A DNA stretch of 51,617 nt from Alphaproteobacteria bacterium (GTDB lineage Bacteria > Pseudomonadota > Alphaproteobacteria > JAGPBS01): the NCBI GenBank assembly GCA_018063245.1, contig JAGPBS010000006.1, forward strand, positions 1-51,617, given 5' to 3'. The translations under genes were made by a program, and so were the position numbers. Below, in pieces: positions 51,546 to 51,617 of this stretch. Every line of letters begins with the position of its first letter. The stretch's first letter is position 1. The notes beneath the pieces were generated by a model, which was given only the letters and a program-made list of their open reading frames with translations, was not told the DNA's origin and did no database searches.

Positions 51546-51617
51546 ATGTCATATTTTGATGGTGTTAATGTATATCAATTGTCTGAGCCTTATATTACTG
51601 GCCGACTCGTTATGAAG
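51546..51617 (+). CDS. Start of an unidentified protein, truncated by the window end
   Basis: Twenty-four codons are visible, beginning MSYFDGVNVYQLSEPYITG, with a good ribosome site (AAGGGAGA) and promoter. No signal peptide is evident. Too little is present to assign a family. Confidence 0.55.
   Translation, partial: MSYFDGVNVYQLSEPYITGRLVMK

Overview
The window is about 51.6 kb of moderately AT-rich bacterial chromosome. Gene content and order point to an alphaproteobacterium: ftsE-ftsX-YdcF-plsC divergent from a zinc-ribbon/DUF3426 gene, rarA-rluC-asmA-ATP12, a DUF2336 protein, paired M16 peptidases-pgi-mutL, and rph-rdgB-hemW beside grpE-dnaK-dnaJ. The load of eukaryote-like repeat proteins (four Sel1 genes, three LRR genes, one Fic protein) and of dispersed palindromic repeats fits a host-associated or intracellular lineage such as Holosporales/Rickettsiales-type symbionts. 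That placement is inferred from style, not from a marker tree.

Layout. 1-3.4 kb: the frameshifted end of one Sel1 gene, then an 882-residue Sel1 protein with a consensus promoter, a perfect 216-bp internal duplication and a RelE/YoeB-like C-terminal end. 3.4-5.1 kb (minus): trmB and dapF. 5.2-8.8 kb: an outer-membrane beta-barrel protein, a YhcG/DUF1016 nuclease-like protein and a convergent LRR protein. 9.0-18.5 kb: a long plus-strand operon-like run of rarA, rluC, asmA, ATP12, L,D-transpeptidase-like, nadE and two glycosyltransferase-like genes, closed by a hairpin-plus-T terminator that may also end a small RNA. 18.7-19.2 kb: an orphan gene. 19.2-23.1 kb (minus): grpE, dnaK and dnaJ with sigma-32-type promoters. 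23.2-26.1 kb: an LRR gene facing a POT/PTR2-like transporter. 26.3-28.9 kb: rph, rdgB, hemW. 28.9-32.7 kb: hairpin repeats, an ATPase_2/DUF234 protein, a Sel1 protein, and gor bracketed by inverted copies of a palindromic element. 32.9-35.6 kb (minus): gabD and a DUF2336 protein. 35.7-36.8 kb: membrane cytochrome c and rlmE. 36.8-39.8 kb: Sel1-like, GNAT and LRR genes. 39.8-42.7 kb (minus): ftsE, ftsX, YdcF-type, plsC. 42.9-50.2 kb (plus): zinc-ribbon protein, two M16 peptidases, pgi, mutL. 50.2-51.6 kb: a self-inhibited Fic protein with an operator-like promoter, then the start of an unidentified gene.

Most genes are housekeeping: protein folding, RNA modification, cell division and envelope, NAD, peptidoglycan precursor and redox metabolism. 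The accessory material (repeat proteins, YhcG, ATPase_2/DUF234, Fic, repeats) sits between conserved blocks, usually as single genes whose 3' ends meet or overlap a convergent neighbour. I saw no rRNA, tRNA, CRISPR array, insertion sequence or complete prophage. The most unusual items are the Sel1-toxin-like fusion, the inverted elements flanking gor, the possible small RNA with two anti-Shine-Dalgarno-like motifs, the repeated 25-bp palindrome inside the YhcG gene, and the possibly leaderless, operator-covered fic promoter.
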